In this document: in pieces, positions 51,457 through 61,184 of the stretch | How the letters are laid out: each line of letters opens with the position of its first letter | How positions within the stretch are numbered: position 1 is the first letter of the stretch | NCBI RefSeq assembly: GCF_002836715.1 | Contig: NZ_PJAT01000112.1 | Coordinates: 56,667-120,666 of the forward strand | Source of the DNA: Psychrobacter sp. 4Dc | GTDB taxonomy: Bacteria > Pseudomonadota > Gammaproteobacteria > Pseudomonadales > Moraxellaceae | DNA length: 64,000 nt | Direction: 5' to 3' | Program-made: the position numbers and the translations under genes | The notes under the pieces: generated by a model | Told to the model about the DNA's origin: nothing | The model's database searches: none | What the model saw: only the letters and a program-made list of their open reading frames with translations

Positions 51457-52377
51457 TTAAGCTTGCAACTGTGCAATTAACCATTCTAAAATAGCCCAGA
51501 CAAATAGCATCCACTCAGGCTCCTCCACAGGTGCCTCAGGGGTATCTTCTTCTAGCTTATCAGCAGGTAAGTCCAAACTTGTACCAGCCTTTAACGGTAA
51601 ATCAAATGCTTGTTTTTTAGTCTTAGGATCTAACAAAGGTAGAACATCGATACCAATTTCAGTCGCCAGCTCATCAACACTAATGACATCTATACGCTCT
51701 GACGCATCGTTTGGTGCATAGTAAACCCCTGCTTGACTAGTCGCTGGGATATAGACAGCTTTAAAAAAATGACTGGGTACGAGCACACTACCAGCAAGAC
51801 GTTTGGTTTTTTTACCGGTAAATTCCACCCCTGTAATGGTATAGACCTCACCGTATTTCTGAGTCAAATATCGAGTCGCTGATTCGATATTTCGCCAAAT
51901 ATAACGATTATTACGGGGGGACTGCGGTGCGATATTGGCTAGGCTAAAACTGTCATATTGCTGGCTGCTGGTTGCCATATTCGCACTAGGTGCTAAGTGC
52001 CCGCGATCATAACCAGACTTTGAGTAGTCAGATACTGCGGCACGTGCAGACGTTGGCAGTGTACTTTCTTCATGAAAACTGTCGTCACGATCAATCTCTT
52101 TCGCTTGTTGCAAGCGCTTACGATCCAGATGCTCTGCCGACCACAGCGGTGTGCGTGATACTCCTGAATACATGACAGCAAAACCATCCATGCACAGTGC
52201 CTGAGTGTTGTCACTTAGCTTAGTATTAGTAAATTCAGGATAAACACCCCCATAAAAAGACTCACTACACTGAGTAAAATCATAAGCATGTACTAACGGA
52301 GTACTTATCATTATGATAGCTGTCATGGTAAATTTGATGCTTTTGATACTATTTATACCCCATGTAAAATTTATCAT
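51457..52377 (-). CDS. secreted DNA/RNA non-specific endonuclease
   Basis: The 306-residue protein has a signal-like segment (about 14-32, FTMTAIIMISTPLVHAYDF) and the NUC1-type beta-beta-alpha-metal nuclease fold. The catalytic DRGH motif holds His127 in GYDRGHLAPSANM, and NIAPQSPRNNRYIW is the conserved metal-binding Asn region. After a Pro/Glu-rich linker there is a hydrophobic C-terminal tail (EWMLFVWAILEWLIAQLQ), unusual for a secreted nuclease. An ATG at 52326 is an alternative start. A decayed paralog lies just upstream. Confidence 0.88.
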   Translation of the reverse strand: MINFTWGINSIKSIKFTMTAIIMISTPLVHAYDFTQCSESFYGGVYPEFTNTKLSDNTQALCMDGFAVMYSGVSRTPLWSAEHLDRKRLQQAKEIDRDDSFHEESTLPTSARAAVSDYSKSGYDRGHLAPSANMATSSQQYDSFSLANIAPQSPRNNRYIWRNIESATRYLTQKYGEVYTITGVEFTGKKTKRLAGSVLVPSHFFKAVYIPATSQAGVYYAPNDASERIDVISVDELATEIGIDVLPLLDPKTKKQAFDLPLKAGTSLDLPADKLEEDTPEAPVEEPEWMLFVWAILEWLIAQLQA

Positions 52378-52537
52378 CTAGCCATATTTATTTGTACCTT
52401 TAACGCCCTATCTTAACAGGCACTTAATAGTAAATAAAGACGACGAATTTATATGTATATGAGTTACCTATGCAAGTATAGCGTTGATCAAATAATATTT
52501 ATCAATCATCAATATAGGCGCTTATCTAGGCATTAAA

Positions 52538-53423
52538 CTAGCTCATTAGCCACTCAACAATCGCCCAAATAAACAGCATCCAAGTATGCTCTTTTGTTGG
52601 TGCATCAAGTAAGCCCGAGCTCTCACCTGCTTTCAATGGTAAGTCAGATGCTTGTTTTTTGGTTTGAGAGTCCAGCATTGGTAAGACGTCGATACCCGTT
52701 TCAGCGGCTAACTGGTCAACACTAATGATATCGATGCGTTCAGATTCGTCATTGGGTGCGTAATATACCCCTGCCTGATTGATTGATTGCAGGGATGTAT
52801 ACCGCCTTAAAAAAATGGCTAGGCACTAGCACACGATCAGCAAGACGTTTGGTTTTTTTACCAATAAATGCCACCCCTGTAACGGTATAGACATCACCGT
52901 ATTGCTGAGTCAGATATCGAGTCGCTGATTCGATGTTTCGCCAAGTATAACGGTTATTACGTGGTGACTGCGGAGCAATATTGGCTAAACTAAAGCTATC
53001 ATACTGCTGGCTGCGATTGGCCATATTGGCATTGGGTGCTAACAGCCCGCGATCGTAGCCAGAGCCTGAATAATCAGATAATGAGGCTCGTGCTGACTTT
53101 GGTAGTTTACTCTCTTCGTGGAAGCTGTCTTCACGGTCAATCTGCTTAGCTTGTTGTAGACGTGTGCGATCGAGATATTCTGCTGACCAGAGCGGTGTAC
53201 GCGATACCCCTGAATACATAACCGCAAAACCATCCATGCATAGCGCTTGTGTGTCTTTTTTTAGCTTGGTATTGGTAAATTCAGGATAAACACCCCCATA
53301 AAAAGACTGGCTACATTGGGTCAAATCATCAGCGTGCGCTTGGGTAATACCCGTCGCGACAAGCAATACTGCCATCATCGCACTATTCTTACATCCGTAC
53401 TTAAGCCTACTAAAACTTATCAT
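52538..53423 (-). pseudogene. decayed paralog of the secreted nuclease
   Basis: This copy has a signal peptide (ending ITQAHADDL) and closely follows the neighbouring nuclease. Two defects are visible. DRGH is DRGL, the catalytic His127 codon CAC being CTG at 53043-53045. The frame shifts at a tandem TGAT run (52776-52789): the reading frame continues 11 more residues (about residue 224) and stops at 52749. Removing one 4-base unit restores a frame with VYYAPNDESERIDI through WMLFIWAIVEWLMS, ending at 52538. The restored protein also ends in a hydrophobic tail. Confidence 0.85.
52776..52789. repeat. TGAT tandem run causing the frameshift
   Basis: Three and a half copies of TGAT (ATCA on the coding strand). 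The intact paralog lacks the repeat here. Loss of one unit would restore the frame. Confidence 0.85.
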
Positions 53424-53552
53424 TCAACTTTCAACCATTTATACTTGCCGTTACATACTTGCTATCCTAGCAGGCGCTTGCCAATAAAGAAAGATAGCGC
53501 GCAAGTCGTGACATTTTAAATGGTATCCGCTATACTTAGGCGTTCAAAAAAA

Positions 53553-53643
53553 GGTGAAGTGGGTGAGTGGCTGAAACCGCACGCCTGGAAAGTGTGTATA
53601 CGTTCATAGCGTATCGAGGGTTCGAATCCCTCCTTCACCGCCA
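53553..53643 (+). tRNA. tRNA-Ser (anticodon GGA)
   Basis: A 91-nt class II tRNA. GGTGAAG at the 5' end pairs with CTTCACC, the anticodon stem CACGC/GTGTG encloses CTGGAAA with anticodon GGA, a long variable arm TACGTTCATAGCGTA follows, and the T arm is GAGGGTTCGAATCCCTC. G73 and an encoded CCA end the gene. It decodes UCC and UCU. Confidence 0.97.
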
Positions 53644-54135
53644 ATCTTATTCTGCTTAAGTAAAACCTCAGCTTTTCTATCTTGTTCTACCCTTTCCTAA
53701 ATATTCTTTATATATTTTAACAGTAAGACTTTCAGTCTATACTCATCCTCTACTGCTGTCTGAAATATTTCAGTTTAGCCTTAATTCCGGATGTTGTATA
53801 AGTCTAATAACTATATACCTAGTCAAATAACACATTAATTGACCAAGCTAAAAATTTCGTACCATGGGCTGAGAGTGACTCATAAAATGAGTAGATACTC
53901 TATTACGATTCGTTTTATTAATAGCTTAATTTTCTTATTAAACCTTTATACGAAAAGGCTTTGAGTTTTTCTGTGGCGCTCAATCTAGCTTTATATCTAT
54001 ATTTACTATCATTGCTATTCCGTACAAAAATGTAATAACGGTAGAGTCACTGATACTTGGCAGATGCCATTGTCCAAAAACTGGATTATAGTAGATATTG
54101 GTAGTATTTATTTAAATAAACTAAAGGATACAATA
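53644..54135. other. spacer after tRNA-Ser
   Basis: No gene is seen. ACTCAT and ATGAGT form a tight dyad near 53877-53891, close to a GGGCTGAGA motif (see rejected items). No terminator for the tRNA is obvious. The rest is AT-rich. Confidence 0.4.
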
Positions 54136-54855
54136 ATGAAAACACTAGGAATGTGTATCGCAGCAGGACTCGGATTGAGTGCTTGCGCTACTGGCATAGG
54201 CGGCACGGCAACAGATAATACCAATCAAAATAACAACTCTGATAAAGTGGTCACTCAATACCCAGTTGAGACTACCCTACTCAATATTTATACCAAACAA
54301 CGTAGTGAAAAACTGGTCGCTACTGTCGGCGGCCAAAGCGTAGCCGCAGATATTCAAATCACCCCTAAAGGCAGCATGCGCTTTAATAATAAAATGGTAC
54401 AAGGCGCAGAAGTCAGCACAATCAACACTGTGAATCAGCAGATTACGGATCAGTCCGTCGCTATCAATTACTTTACGCTAAATCCATTGGTATTTCATGG
54501 TTTTACGGATAGTACGGGGGAGTATTCAATCGCTAACCAAACGACAAGTATCCCTAAGATAGCTACGGTGGGCGACTCAAATCAGCTCATCACTGAAAAC
54601 GTATATGCTGACAGCAGTATGCGTCAGAAAACCGCCACTTATAAGCAGAACTGGTCGCTCACACAAGATACAAATAACACGGCGTGGCTTTGTATAAAAA
54701 CTTCAGGCAATCTACTTTTGACTTCTGGTGCTGCAGATACGTCGTCAGAATGCTATAAAATCAATGCCAAAGGCGATGTTTTGAGTAGTAAGGTCACACT
54801 CACTCAGCCTAATAAAAGCGGCACATCCAAATCAATGACGTTTATCAGTCAGTAG
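54136..54855 (+). CDS. lipoprotein of unknown function
   Basis: The 239-residue protein has a lipoprotein signal: MKTLGMCIAAGLGLSACATG, with LSAC as the lipobox and Cys17 as the acyl site. Thr and Asn are abundant in the next 30 residues. The mature part is beta-rich and polar with a Cys pair (WLCIKTSG and SECYKINA). I do not recognise a family. An upstream start at 54064 is possible, but the ATG at 54136 follows AAAGGA and leads straight into the signal. It ends at a strong terminator. Confidence 0.8.
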   Translation: MKTLGMCIAAGLGLSACATGIGGTATDNTNQNNNSDKVVTQYPVETTLLNIYTKQRSEKLVATVGGQSVAADIQITPKGSMRFNNKMVQGAEVSTINTVNQQITDQSVAINYFTLNPLVFHGFTDSTGEYSIANQTTSIPKIATVGDSNQLITENVYADSSMRQKTATYKQNWSLTQDTNNTAWLCIKTSGNLLLTSGAADTSSECYKINAKGDVLSSKVTLTQPNKSGTSKSMTFISQ

Positions 54856-54894
54856 CATTTGCTCAATTAGTAACGATCAATAGTGTCATATAAA

Positions 54895-54928
54895 CAAAAA
54901 AATAGCGCCTAATTAAGGCGCTATTTTT
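54895..54928. terminator. terminator after the lipoprotein gene
   Basis: AAAAATAGCGCCT-AATTA-AGGCGCTATTTTT, a near-perfect palindrome with A and T runs, serves both the lipoprotein gene and the convergent basic-protein gene. Confidence 0.9.
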
Positions 54929-54947
54929 GGATGGTAGGATCATATTT

Positions 54948-55232
54948 CTACGAGCGACGGTCATGGTTGTTTTTATCGTGGCTGTTTTTAGCATGGACAT
55001 TTTTGGCTGTTGCTTTGTGTTTAGCAGCCACTACATTCGCTTTGTGATGTGACTTTGCTGCCTTAGCTTTGGCATGCTTATAGTTATTACTCGCTTTATT
55101 GCTGCTGTGCTTTTGTTGCTGCACTTGAGCTGAATGATGCTTATCAAAATTAGGTGCAGCATTGGCCTGACCAACCATTGAAAAACAAGCAGTAGCGGCT
55201 AAAATCGAACTAACTAGTATCTTTTTCATCAT
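54948..55232 (-). CDS. exported His/Lys/Ala-rich protein, Asr-like
   Basis: The 94-residue protein has a signal peptide (MKKILVSSILAATACFSMVG up to about residue 25, ending ANAAPNF). The mature part is a disordered, highly basic run of His, Lys, Asn, Ala and Ser. Composition and layout recall the acid shock protein Asr of enterobacteria, but the sequence is too simple to assign homology. Metal chelation by its many His residues is another option. The start follows AAGGAATA. It is a lone gene. Confidence 0.7.
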   Translation of the reverse strand: MMKKILVSSILAATACFSMVGQANAAPNFDKHHSAQVQQQKHSSNKASNNYKHAKAKAAKSHHKANVVAAKHKATAKNVHAKNSHDKNNHDRRS

Positions 55233-55662
55233 CTTATTCCTTTGAATTTATATTTAGAGTCGTTATAGATAATTCACTTAGTGTTAAATGAACTATCGTG
55301 ATAAAGCTTTACTCTATCGACAAAGAGAATGATAAATGATTCTAGTATTAAGTAGATTTATGAAACTTGAAGAAAGGTTGCGATTGTTACGAGGGCATGC
55401 GCGATTAAAGGCATGTTAGGTGTTGGCGTAATGTATGGTTAAATGACAGCGTATTTATGCTTTATCGGTAAGCATCGTAAACAGGATATTTATAAAAACG
55501 CGAATGACTAGCTGATTAATGAAAAATGCAAATACGGAGGCGGTTAAGCTAAACTCTCTATATCGACCTTTCTGCTATTCGAAAAACCTAACTCATTAGA
55601 AGTTAATGGCTAATGTTTAAAGCGAACATAGCAATACTCCAGACTGCTATGCTCTAAATGTG
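55233..55662. other. spacer between basic-protein gene and rlmA
   Basis: No gene is seen. A 7-base dyad CATAGCA/TGCTATG at 55627-55651 lies just after the rlmA stop and may be a weak 3' hairpin; it lacks a T run. Confidence 0.4.
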
Positions 55663-56610
55663 CTAAACAGACGTTTTCTGCAAAATATAAACCACAAACT
55701 TTGCCTCTGTGCTAAATGCTACTGTTTCTACGGCAGCCAATAGTGCTTGCCTTTTTTCGCTGCGAGCACGGTACGCATAAGGTGTCATCGTCATCAAATC
55801 AGCCAAATCCTCTGCGGATAATGTCAGCTCTGTACTGACACGGCAGGTCTCAACCAACGTAAAATATGGTACCAATTCTTGCAAAAATTTATCAGAGTCA
55901 TGCTCACGCACATCATCAAATAGCGCATCACGCATCGTTGCCAAATGCCCGACATCAGGTTTGGCAATAACCAGATAGCCACCATCCATCAATACATTAT
56001 CAAATGCCTCGGGCAAAATAGGGCTAAAGATACTACTAATCCCCGTCACACTGTGTGGGTGTAATGGTAAATGTGCAGCACTGGTCACTAATGGATAGAC
56101 CGCTGTCGTCTTGGTAGTATCTTCTTGGCGCGGCTGATACCATAGACGACCTGATAGTTTACTAACCTTAGCCAGCTCAACCACTGCAGGCTTACTGATG
56201 TCAGCGGCTATCAGCGTGTCTATAACATCCGATCCCATTTGTGCCATTGCCTGCGTGTAGTAGCCTTCTCCGCAGCCAATATCGAGCCAATTGACTGACT
56301 TGTTATCTTGCTTATCTATTAGCTCATCGTTAGACAGCAATTCTATCATTTTTTGGCTAATTAACCCTTGGAGCGGTGCATAGTGTCCATGATTCAAAAA
56401 CCGCTTACGCGCATCGATAGATTCTTGGCTATCCCCAGGTGCTTTGGACTTTTTTTGTTGTACTGGTAGTAAGTTGACATAGCCTTGACGCGCCACATCA
56501 AAGGGATGTGAAGTTTGCTTAGGGTGCAAACTACCATCACAGCGCCAAGTATCTACGGCAGGCTGTAGTGGTGACTGACAAAGTGGACAAATAAATAACG
56601 ACACGGGCAT
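55663..56610 (-). CDS. rlmA: 23S rRNA guanine-N1 methyltransferase RlmA
   Basis: RlmA methylates G745 of 23S rRNA (E. coli numbering). The protein has an N-terminal zinc finger (ICPLCQSPL then WRCDGSLH), followed by FDVARQGYVNLLPVQ, a signature of the family, and a class I methyltransferase domain with DIGCGEGYYTQAM as the SAM loop. KAPGDS follows the zinc part. The ATG at 56610 (316 residues) is preferred; an upstream ATG at 56646 is in-frame. It is a lone gene and is somewhat longer than E. coli RlmA (269). Confidence 0.88.
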   Translation of the reverse strand: MPVSLFICPLCQSPLQPAVDTWRCDGSLHPKQTSHPFDVARQGYVNLLPVQQKKSKAPGDSQESIDARKRFLNHGHYAPLQGLISQKMIELLSNDELIDKQDNKSVNWLDIGCGEGYYTQAMAQMGSDVIDTLIAADISKPAVVELAKVSKLSGRLWYQPRQEDTTKTTAVYPLVTSAAHLPLHPHSVTGISSIFSPILPEAFDNVLMDGGYLVIAKPDVGHLATMRDALFDDVREHDSDKFLQELVPYFTLVETCRVSTELTLSAEDLADLMTMTPYAYRARSEKRQALLAAVETVAFSTEAKFVVYILQKTSV

Positions 56611-56667
56611 CTCAAAGTGATAGCAATATGCTTCGCATTCTAACAAAATTCATCTATCTTGAGCGAT

Positions 56668-56704
56668 AAAAAGCCGTCTCAATCATGATTGAAACGGCTT
56701 TTTA
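56668..56704. terminator. terminator between rlmA and mraY
   Basis: AAAAAGCCGT-TTCAATCA-type arms: AAAAGCCGTCTCAATCA pairs with TGATTGAAACGGCTTTT (one mismatch), flanked by A and T runs. It ends the division-gene transcript downstream of mraY. Confidence 0.88.
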
Positions 56705-56749
56705 GAGTTTTGCAAATTGATATCTATATAGATATTCGGCGGTTATAGC

Positions 56750-57868
56750 TTAACGTAGCTTTAGCGTCATTAACCCGAGGATGACAAGGATAATGGCAAT
56801 AATCCAAAATCTTGCCACCACTTGCGTTTCTTTCCAGCCAATTTCCTCAAAATGATGATGCAGCGGTGCCATACGGAAGACGCGTTTTTTGCGTAGTTTG
56901 TACGAGCCAACTTGCAACATCACTGATAGCGCTTCTGCGACAAACAAACCACCCATAATCGCAAAGGCAATCTCTTGACGGGTCATCACGGCGATAGTAC
57001 CTAGCATTGCACCCAATGCTAGCGCGCCAACATCACCCATAAATACTTGTGCTGGATGCGCGTTGAACCATAAGAAACCAAGACCTGCTCCGACCATTGA
57101 GCCACAGACGATGATGACTTCGGAGTTGTAAGGAATATAAGGCACATGTAAGTAATCAGCAAAGCGTACATCGCCTGATACATAGGCCATCGCGCCCAAA
57201 CCTGCAGCGACGAGAACGACTGGCAAAATCGCCAAACCATCCAAACCATCAGTTAGATTGACTGCGTTAGAAGCACCATTAATCACAAAGTAAGTAAAGA
57301 TGATGAAGCCAATACCAAATGGCACTACTGAAAATGGAATCATCCAGTCTTTGAATACTGGCAATAGCAGATCCTGCATCTCACGCGTGGTGTTGATATC
57401 TGGTTGTAGCGTGGCGATATAATATAAAGACACACCGACAAACAGTGCCCCCATAGACAGCCAAAAATACTTTTTGCGAGCGATTAAGCCTTTTGGATCT
57501 TTGTACTTAATTTTTAGCCAATCATCAGCCCAACCGACGGCACCAAAGATAACCATAACCACGAGCAAAATCCAAACATAGGGATTGTTCAATCGTGCCC
57601 ACAGCAGCGTCGATATGCCAATCGCACTTAGGATCAATACCCCGCCCATGGTTGGCGTACCAGTCTTGGCCAAATGCGATTGAGGCCCATCATTACGAAT
57701 GGCCTGACCATATTTGAGCGATCGTAAGTGCCGAATGACACGGCCACCAAACATCATGCTAAATACAAGGGCGGTAACAACGGCAAGCAATGCTCGCAGT
57801 GTCAACGAAGAAACCGCAGAAAACGGCGAATAATACTGGCCAAGCCAGCCAAACAACCAAACTAACAC
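56750..57868 (-). CDS. mraY: phospho-MurNAc-pentapeptide transferase MraY
   Basis: MraY moves phospho-MurNAc-pentapeptide to undecaprenyl phosphate to make lipid I. The 372 residues have ten membrane helices with [40 protein letters not shown] and [18 protein letters not shown], which hold the catalytic Asp residues and the HHH motif. Translation starts at a GTG (57868) after AGAGGAG, three bases after the murF stop. It ends the block ftsL-ftsI-murE-murF-mraY. Confidence 0.97.
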   Translation of the reverse strand: MLVWLFGWLGQYYSPFSAVSSLTLRALLAVVTALVFSMMFGGRVIRHLRSLKYGQAIRNDGPQSHLAKTGTPTMGGVLILSAIGISTLLWARLNNPYVWILLVVMVIFGAVGWADDWLKIKYKDPKGLIARKKYFWLSMGALFVGVSLYYIATLQPDINTTREMQDLLLPVFKDWMIPFSVVPFGIGFIIFTYFVINGASNAVNLTDGLDGLAILPVVLVAAGLGAMAYVSGDVRFADYLHVPYIPYNSEVIIVCGSMVGAGLGFLWFNAHPAQVFMGDVGALALGAMLGTIAVMTRQEIAFAIMGGLFVAEALSVMLQVGSYKLRKKRVFRMAPLHHHFEEIGWKETQVVARFWIIAIILVILGLMTLKLR

Positions 57869-57871
57869 CGC

Positions 57872-59320
57872 CTACTCCTCTACTAGCGCATGAATAAGTG
57901 TTTCCATTCCCATGGAACGAGAGCCTTTGAACAACACAGTACAAGGCTTAGCTTGTTGCGCTTGCAAATACGGCTGTAAATACTGTAATAAACTGTCTTT
58001 GTCAGCAAAGGCATGAGCACTGATATCAGATACCTCTTGTGCACCCGCAACGGTATAAGGAGCATATTCGCCAACACAAAGCAGCACATTGATACCTGTG
58101 GTCGCGATAGTACGGCCCAAGCTTTGATGTTCACTAATAGCTGCTTCACCGAGCTCACCGATATCGCCCAGTACCATCACTTGCGTACCCGTTTGCGCAG
58201 CCAATACTTTGGCAGCGGCACGTACCGAATGAGGGTTGGCATTATAAGTATCATCAATGAGACGATGCATACCAAGTATCTGACTATTTAGACGACCTTT
58301 AGCAGGACGCGCATTTTCAAGCCCAATGACGATATCACTCACCTCAATATTCAGCGCATGCGCACAGGCAGCAGCGGCCAAGGCATTATTGACATTGTGT
58401 TCACCTGCCAATGGTAAGTTGATATCATGGACTTGGTTACCGATATGTAGCTTAAATTCGCTACGCTCAGGCTCTACGTCTAGATGGCTTGCGCTTACAT
58501 CCGTATTACCAAAGCCAATCACATGTGAGGTGTGCTTTTCAGCGATACGGCGTAGCTGATTGGTAAAATCATCCTTATCAGGAACAATCGCAAACTGCGC
58601 GTCCGTCAACGTATGGTAAATCTCTGCTTTGGTCTGGCATATGCCTTCACGGCTACCAAATTCACCCAAATGCGCTGTACCGATGTTTAAGATACAGGCC
58701 ACGTCAGGCTGAACGATTTCAGTCGTATAAGCAATCTCACCAATATGGTTTGCACCTAGCTCTAAAATGGCATAACGATGATGATCCGATAGCTCAAGCA
58801 GCATCATTGGTACACCCAAATCGTTATTGAGGTTACCACGAGTGATTAAGGTCGGTGCCAATCTACCAAAAATACTGCCAAGCATTTCTTTGCAAGTAGT
58901 CTTACCACTAGAGCCCGTAATAGCAATCACAGTTAAATCTGTATGCTGCTGACGACGATATGCTGCCAATTGACCTAGCGCCAAACGGGTATCGCTGACC
59001 ACCAATTGCGGAATAGCATTTGGGCCAGACAACGAGGTAGGACGCGAGACGACAGCGGCAACAGCGCCTTTTGATATTGCTGTCTCGATATAATCGTGAC
59101 CATCGAAATTATCGCCACTGAGCGCCAAAAATATATCGCCTGGCTTTATCGTGCGGGTATCGGTGGCTACACGTTTACTGGATAAAGCCGTCTGCTCTGC
59201 TCCATGGCCTTGTGGTAGTTGCCACTGCCCATCGAGCGACGTGGTCGCTGCGAGCAGATTGTCCATTTGCCAGACATAGAGCCCTTGCGACTGGGCAGTA
59301 TTATCGGTGTCGGCTGTCAT
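57872..59320 (-). CDS. murF: UDP-MurNAc-tripeptide:D-Ala-D-Ala ligase MurF
   Basis: MurF adds D-Ala-D-Ala to make the full pentapeptide. The 482 residues have the N-terminal DTRTIKPGDIFLALSG, the ATP loop AITGSSGKTTCKEML, LELGANHIGEIAYT, GEHNVNNALAAAACA and DDTYNANPHSVRAA. The N-terminal 30 residues are variable. The length is normal. It is 82 bases after murE. Confidence 0.96.
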   Translation of the reverse strand: MTADTDNTAQSQGLYVWQMDNLLAATTSLDGQWQLPQGHGAEQTALSSKRVATDTRTIKPGDIFLALSGDNFDGHDYIETAISKGAVAAVVSRPTSLSGPNAIPQLVVSDTRLALGQLAAYRRQQHTDLTVIAITGSSGKTTCKEMLGSIFGRLAPTLITRGNLNNDLGVPMMLLELSDHHRYAILELGANHIGEIAYTTEIVQPDVACILNIGTAHLGEFGSREGICQTKAEIYHTLTDAQFAIVPDKDDFTNQLRRIAEKHTSHVIGFGNTDVSASHLDVEPERSEFKLHIGNQVHDINLPLAGEHNVNNALAAAACAHALNIEVSDIVIGLENARPAKGRLNSQILGMHRLIDDTYNANPHSVRAAAKVLAAQTGTQVMVLGDIGELGEAAISEHQSLGRTIATTGINVLLCVGEYAPYTVAGAQEVSDISAHAFADKDSLLQYLQPYLQAQQAKPCTVLFKGSRSMGMETLIHALVEE

Positions 59321-59402
59321 AATGATTACCTTATATGATGATTACTTAATTTTTATATTTAATGATCAATTTTTACTAATGCATGTAACGCGAGCCAACC
59401 AA

Positions 59403-61118
59403 TTACACACGTCCCGTCTGATTCAATGCCTGCTGCAAAACAACACTGTCATCGAAATCATAGCGGACGTTATTAATCTCTTGATAGGTTTCGTGACCTT
59501 TGCCTGCGATGACAACGATATCATCTACACCTGAGTGACTAACTGCATACTCAATAGCGGTTTGGCGGGCAGGTTCAATATGGGTTCGTTGATATTGCTC
59601 AGCTGTCATACCAGCCTGCATATCTTGCAAAATTACATTTGGGTCTTCGGTACGTGGATTATCCGCAGTCAGAACAACTTGATCAGCACCTGCCAGACCT
59701 GCTTGTGCCATCAACGGTCGCTTGCCTGCATCACGATCTCCACCGCAACCAAATACTGCCCAAAGCTGACCTTTACAGTGGGTTTTTAAGCTTGCCAGCA
59801 CTTGGCTTAGAGCGTCTGGAGTATGCGCATAATCAACGATAAAGCAGCCATCATTTGACGGTACACGCTGCATACGCCCAACCGCACCTTGCAACTGTGC
59901 AACAGCAGGCGCAATACGCTCAATATTTATAGCCAAGTCAACATCAAGTGCTACGACAGCTGCTATCGCCGCGAGCAAATTGGCTACATTGAAGCGACCT
60001 AATAATGGACTGATAATCTCTATGTTGTCAGCTTTCTCATCACCAAAATTCGTACGCAGATTAATTTTTACACCCTGCAGACTCGGTGAGATATCAGCGG
60101 CTACAAAAGTAGCAGATTTTGATGAATCCAAACTGTACGTCCATACCGTCAAGTCGCTAGCATTTGCCGTATCTAACATAACCTGAGCGTGCTCATCATC
60201 GATGTTGATAATGGCATGAGTCAAATCTGGAAAATGAGCTTTATCAAACAGTTTTGCTTTGGCAGCGGCGTACTCTGCCATATCGGCATGATAGTCTAAA
60301 TGGTCACGACTCAAATTGGTATAAATCGCCACAGTGACTGGCATACCTTGTAGACGTTGTTGGTCTAACCCGTGAGAGCTGGCCTCTAATGCTAATATTT
60401 CTGCTTGCTCTGTTCCCATTTTATATAGGAACTGCTGGACAGCTAACGCATCGCCCGTGGTATGGCTGGCTTGCACCAGCGCACCAAGTCTACCATTACC
60501 TGCCGTACCCATCACTGCGCTACTCTGACCCATCAATTGAGTAAGCTGTGCTACTAATTGACTGATGGTTGTTTTACCATTCGTACCAGTTACCGCAACC
60601 ACAGTCGGTAGAGTCACTGGCTGCTGATATTGGAGGCGCGCTTGAATTAAGCTACCTAAAAAGTCACGAATATTAGGAACGTATAATACATGGCATGATA
60701 ATGCTGCTAGTTGCTGCTGTGCATTAGCAATACTATCTGTCTGCGGTTCATTAGTGGTATTTGAGGAATTATCTGCTTCGCTAAGCAAAACAATAGGGTC
60801 AATTTCTGAGAGAATAAACGCGGCTTGCTCAGCGGCTTGTAGTAGATAATCGCGACTTTTTTGAGGGTTGGCTGTTTGACTTTTTAAAAGGATAAATACG
60901 TCGTTCGCTTCCAGTTGACGACTGTCTAAGCGAAACTGCTGAAATGGGATATGGGCAGTAGATTGAGCTTGTTCTGACTCTGCCTGCTTGAATACTTTCT
61001 GAATCGATGTTTCTATCATCGCTGTAAGTTGCTCAGCCAGTTTTTGCTGCTGGCTTTTATTGGCATCTATAAGCTGTTGTAAAGTAACAGTAGCGCTATC
61101 TAGCGATGATATAGTCAT
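59403..61118 (-). CDS. murE: UDP-MurNAc-Ala-Glu:meso-diaminopimelate ligase MurE
   Basis: MurE adds meso-diaminopimelate to the stem peptide. The 571 residues have the ATP loop AVTGTNGKTTISQLVAQ, SSHGLDQQRLQG, LSRDHLDYHADM and DNPRTEDP near the C-terminus, the motif specific for diaminopimelate. The protein is about 75 longer than E. coli MurE; the excess is in the N-terminal third, a Gln-rich helix (about 8-55) and a Ser/Asn/Thr loop near 120. It lies 66 bases after ftsI. Confidence 0.95.
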   Translation of the reverse strand: MTISSLDSATVTLQQLIDANKSQQQKLAEQLTAMIETSIQKVFKQAESEQAQSTAHIPFQQFRLDSRQLEANDVFILLKSQTANPQKSRDYLLQAAEQAAFILSEIDPIVLLSEADNSSNTTNEPQTDSIANAQQQLAALSCHVLYVPNIRDFLGSLIQARLQYQQPVTLPTVVAVTGTNGKTTISQLVAQLTQLMGQSSAVMGTAGNGRLGALVQASHTTGDALAVQQFLYKMGTEQAEILALEASSHGLDQQRLQGMPVTVAIYTNLSRDHLDYHADMAEYAAAKAKLFDKAHFPDLTHAIINIDDEHAQVMLDTANASDLTVWTYSLDSSKSATFVAADISPSLQGVKINLRTNFGDEKADNIEIISPLLGRFNVANLLAAIAAVVALDVDLAINIERIAPAVAQLQGAVGRMQRVPSNDGCFIVDYAHTPDALSQVLASLKTHCKGQLWAVFGCGGDRDAGKRPLMAQAGLAGADQVVLTADNPRTEDPNVILQDMQAGMTAEQYQRTHIEPARQTAIEYAVSHSGVDDIVVIAGKGHETYQEINNVRYDFDDSVVLQQALNQTGRV

Positions 61119-61184
61119 AGATAAATCCTAAACAGTTAAAACGTGTCAGCTCAGTAGAACTGGACATTTAAAATAATTGAACGC

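Noticed and set aside
52749..53423. Treating the 224-residue frame as a complete short nuclease
   Set aside because: Its last 8 residues (RGILRTQ region) do not match the paralog, whereas the shifted frame continues the match for about 75 residues to a shared C-terminal tail.
53866..53874. GGGCTGAGA, resembling the core of a TPP riboswitch
   Set aside because: The other conserved parts (ACCTGAT and the final arm) are missing downstream, and the following gene is a lipoprotein, not thiamine related.
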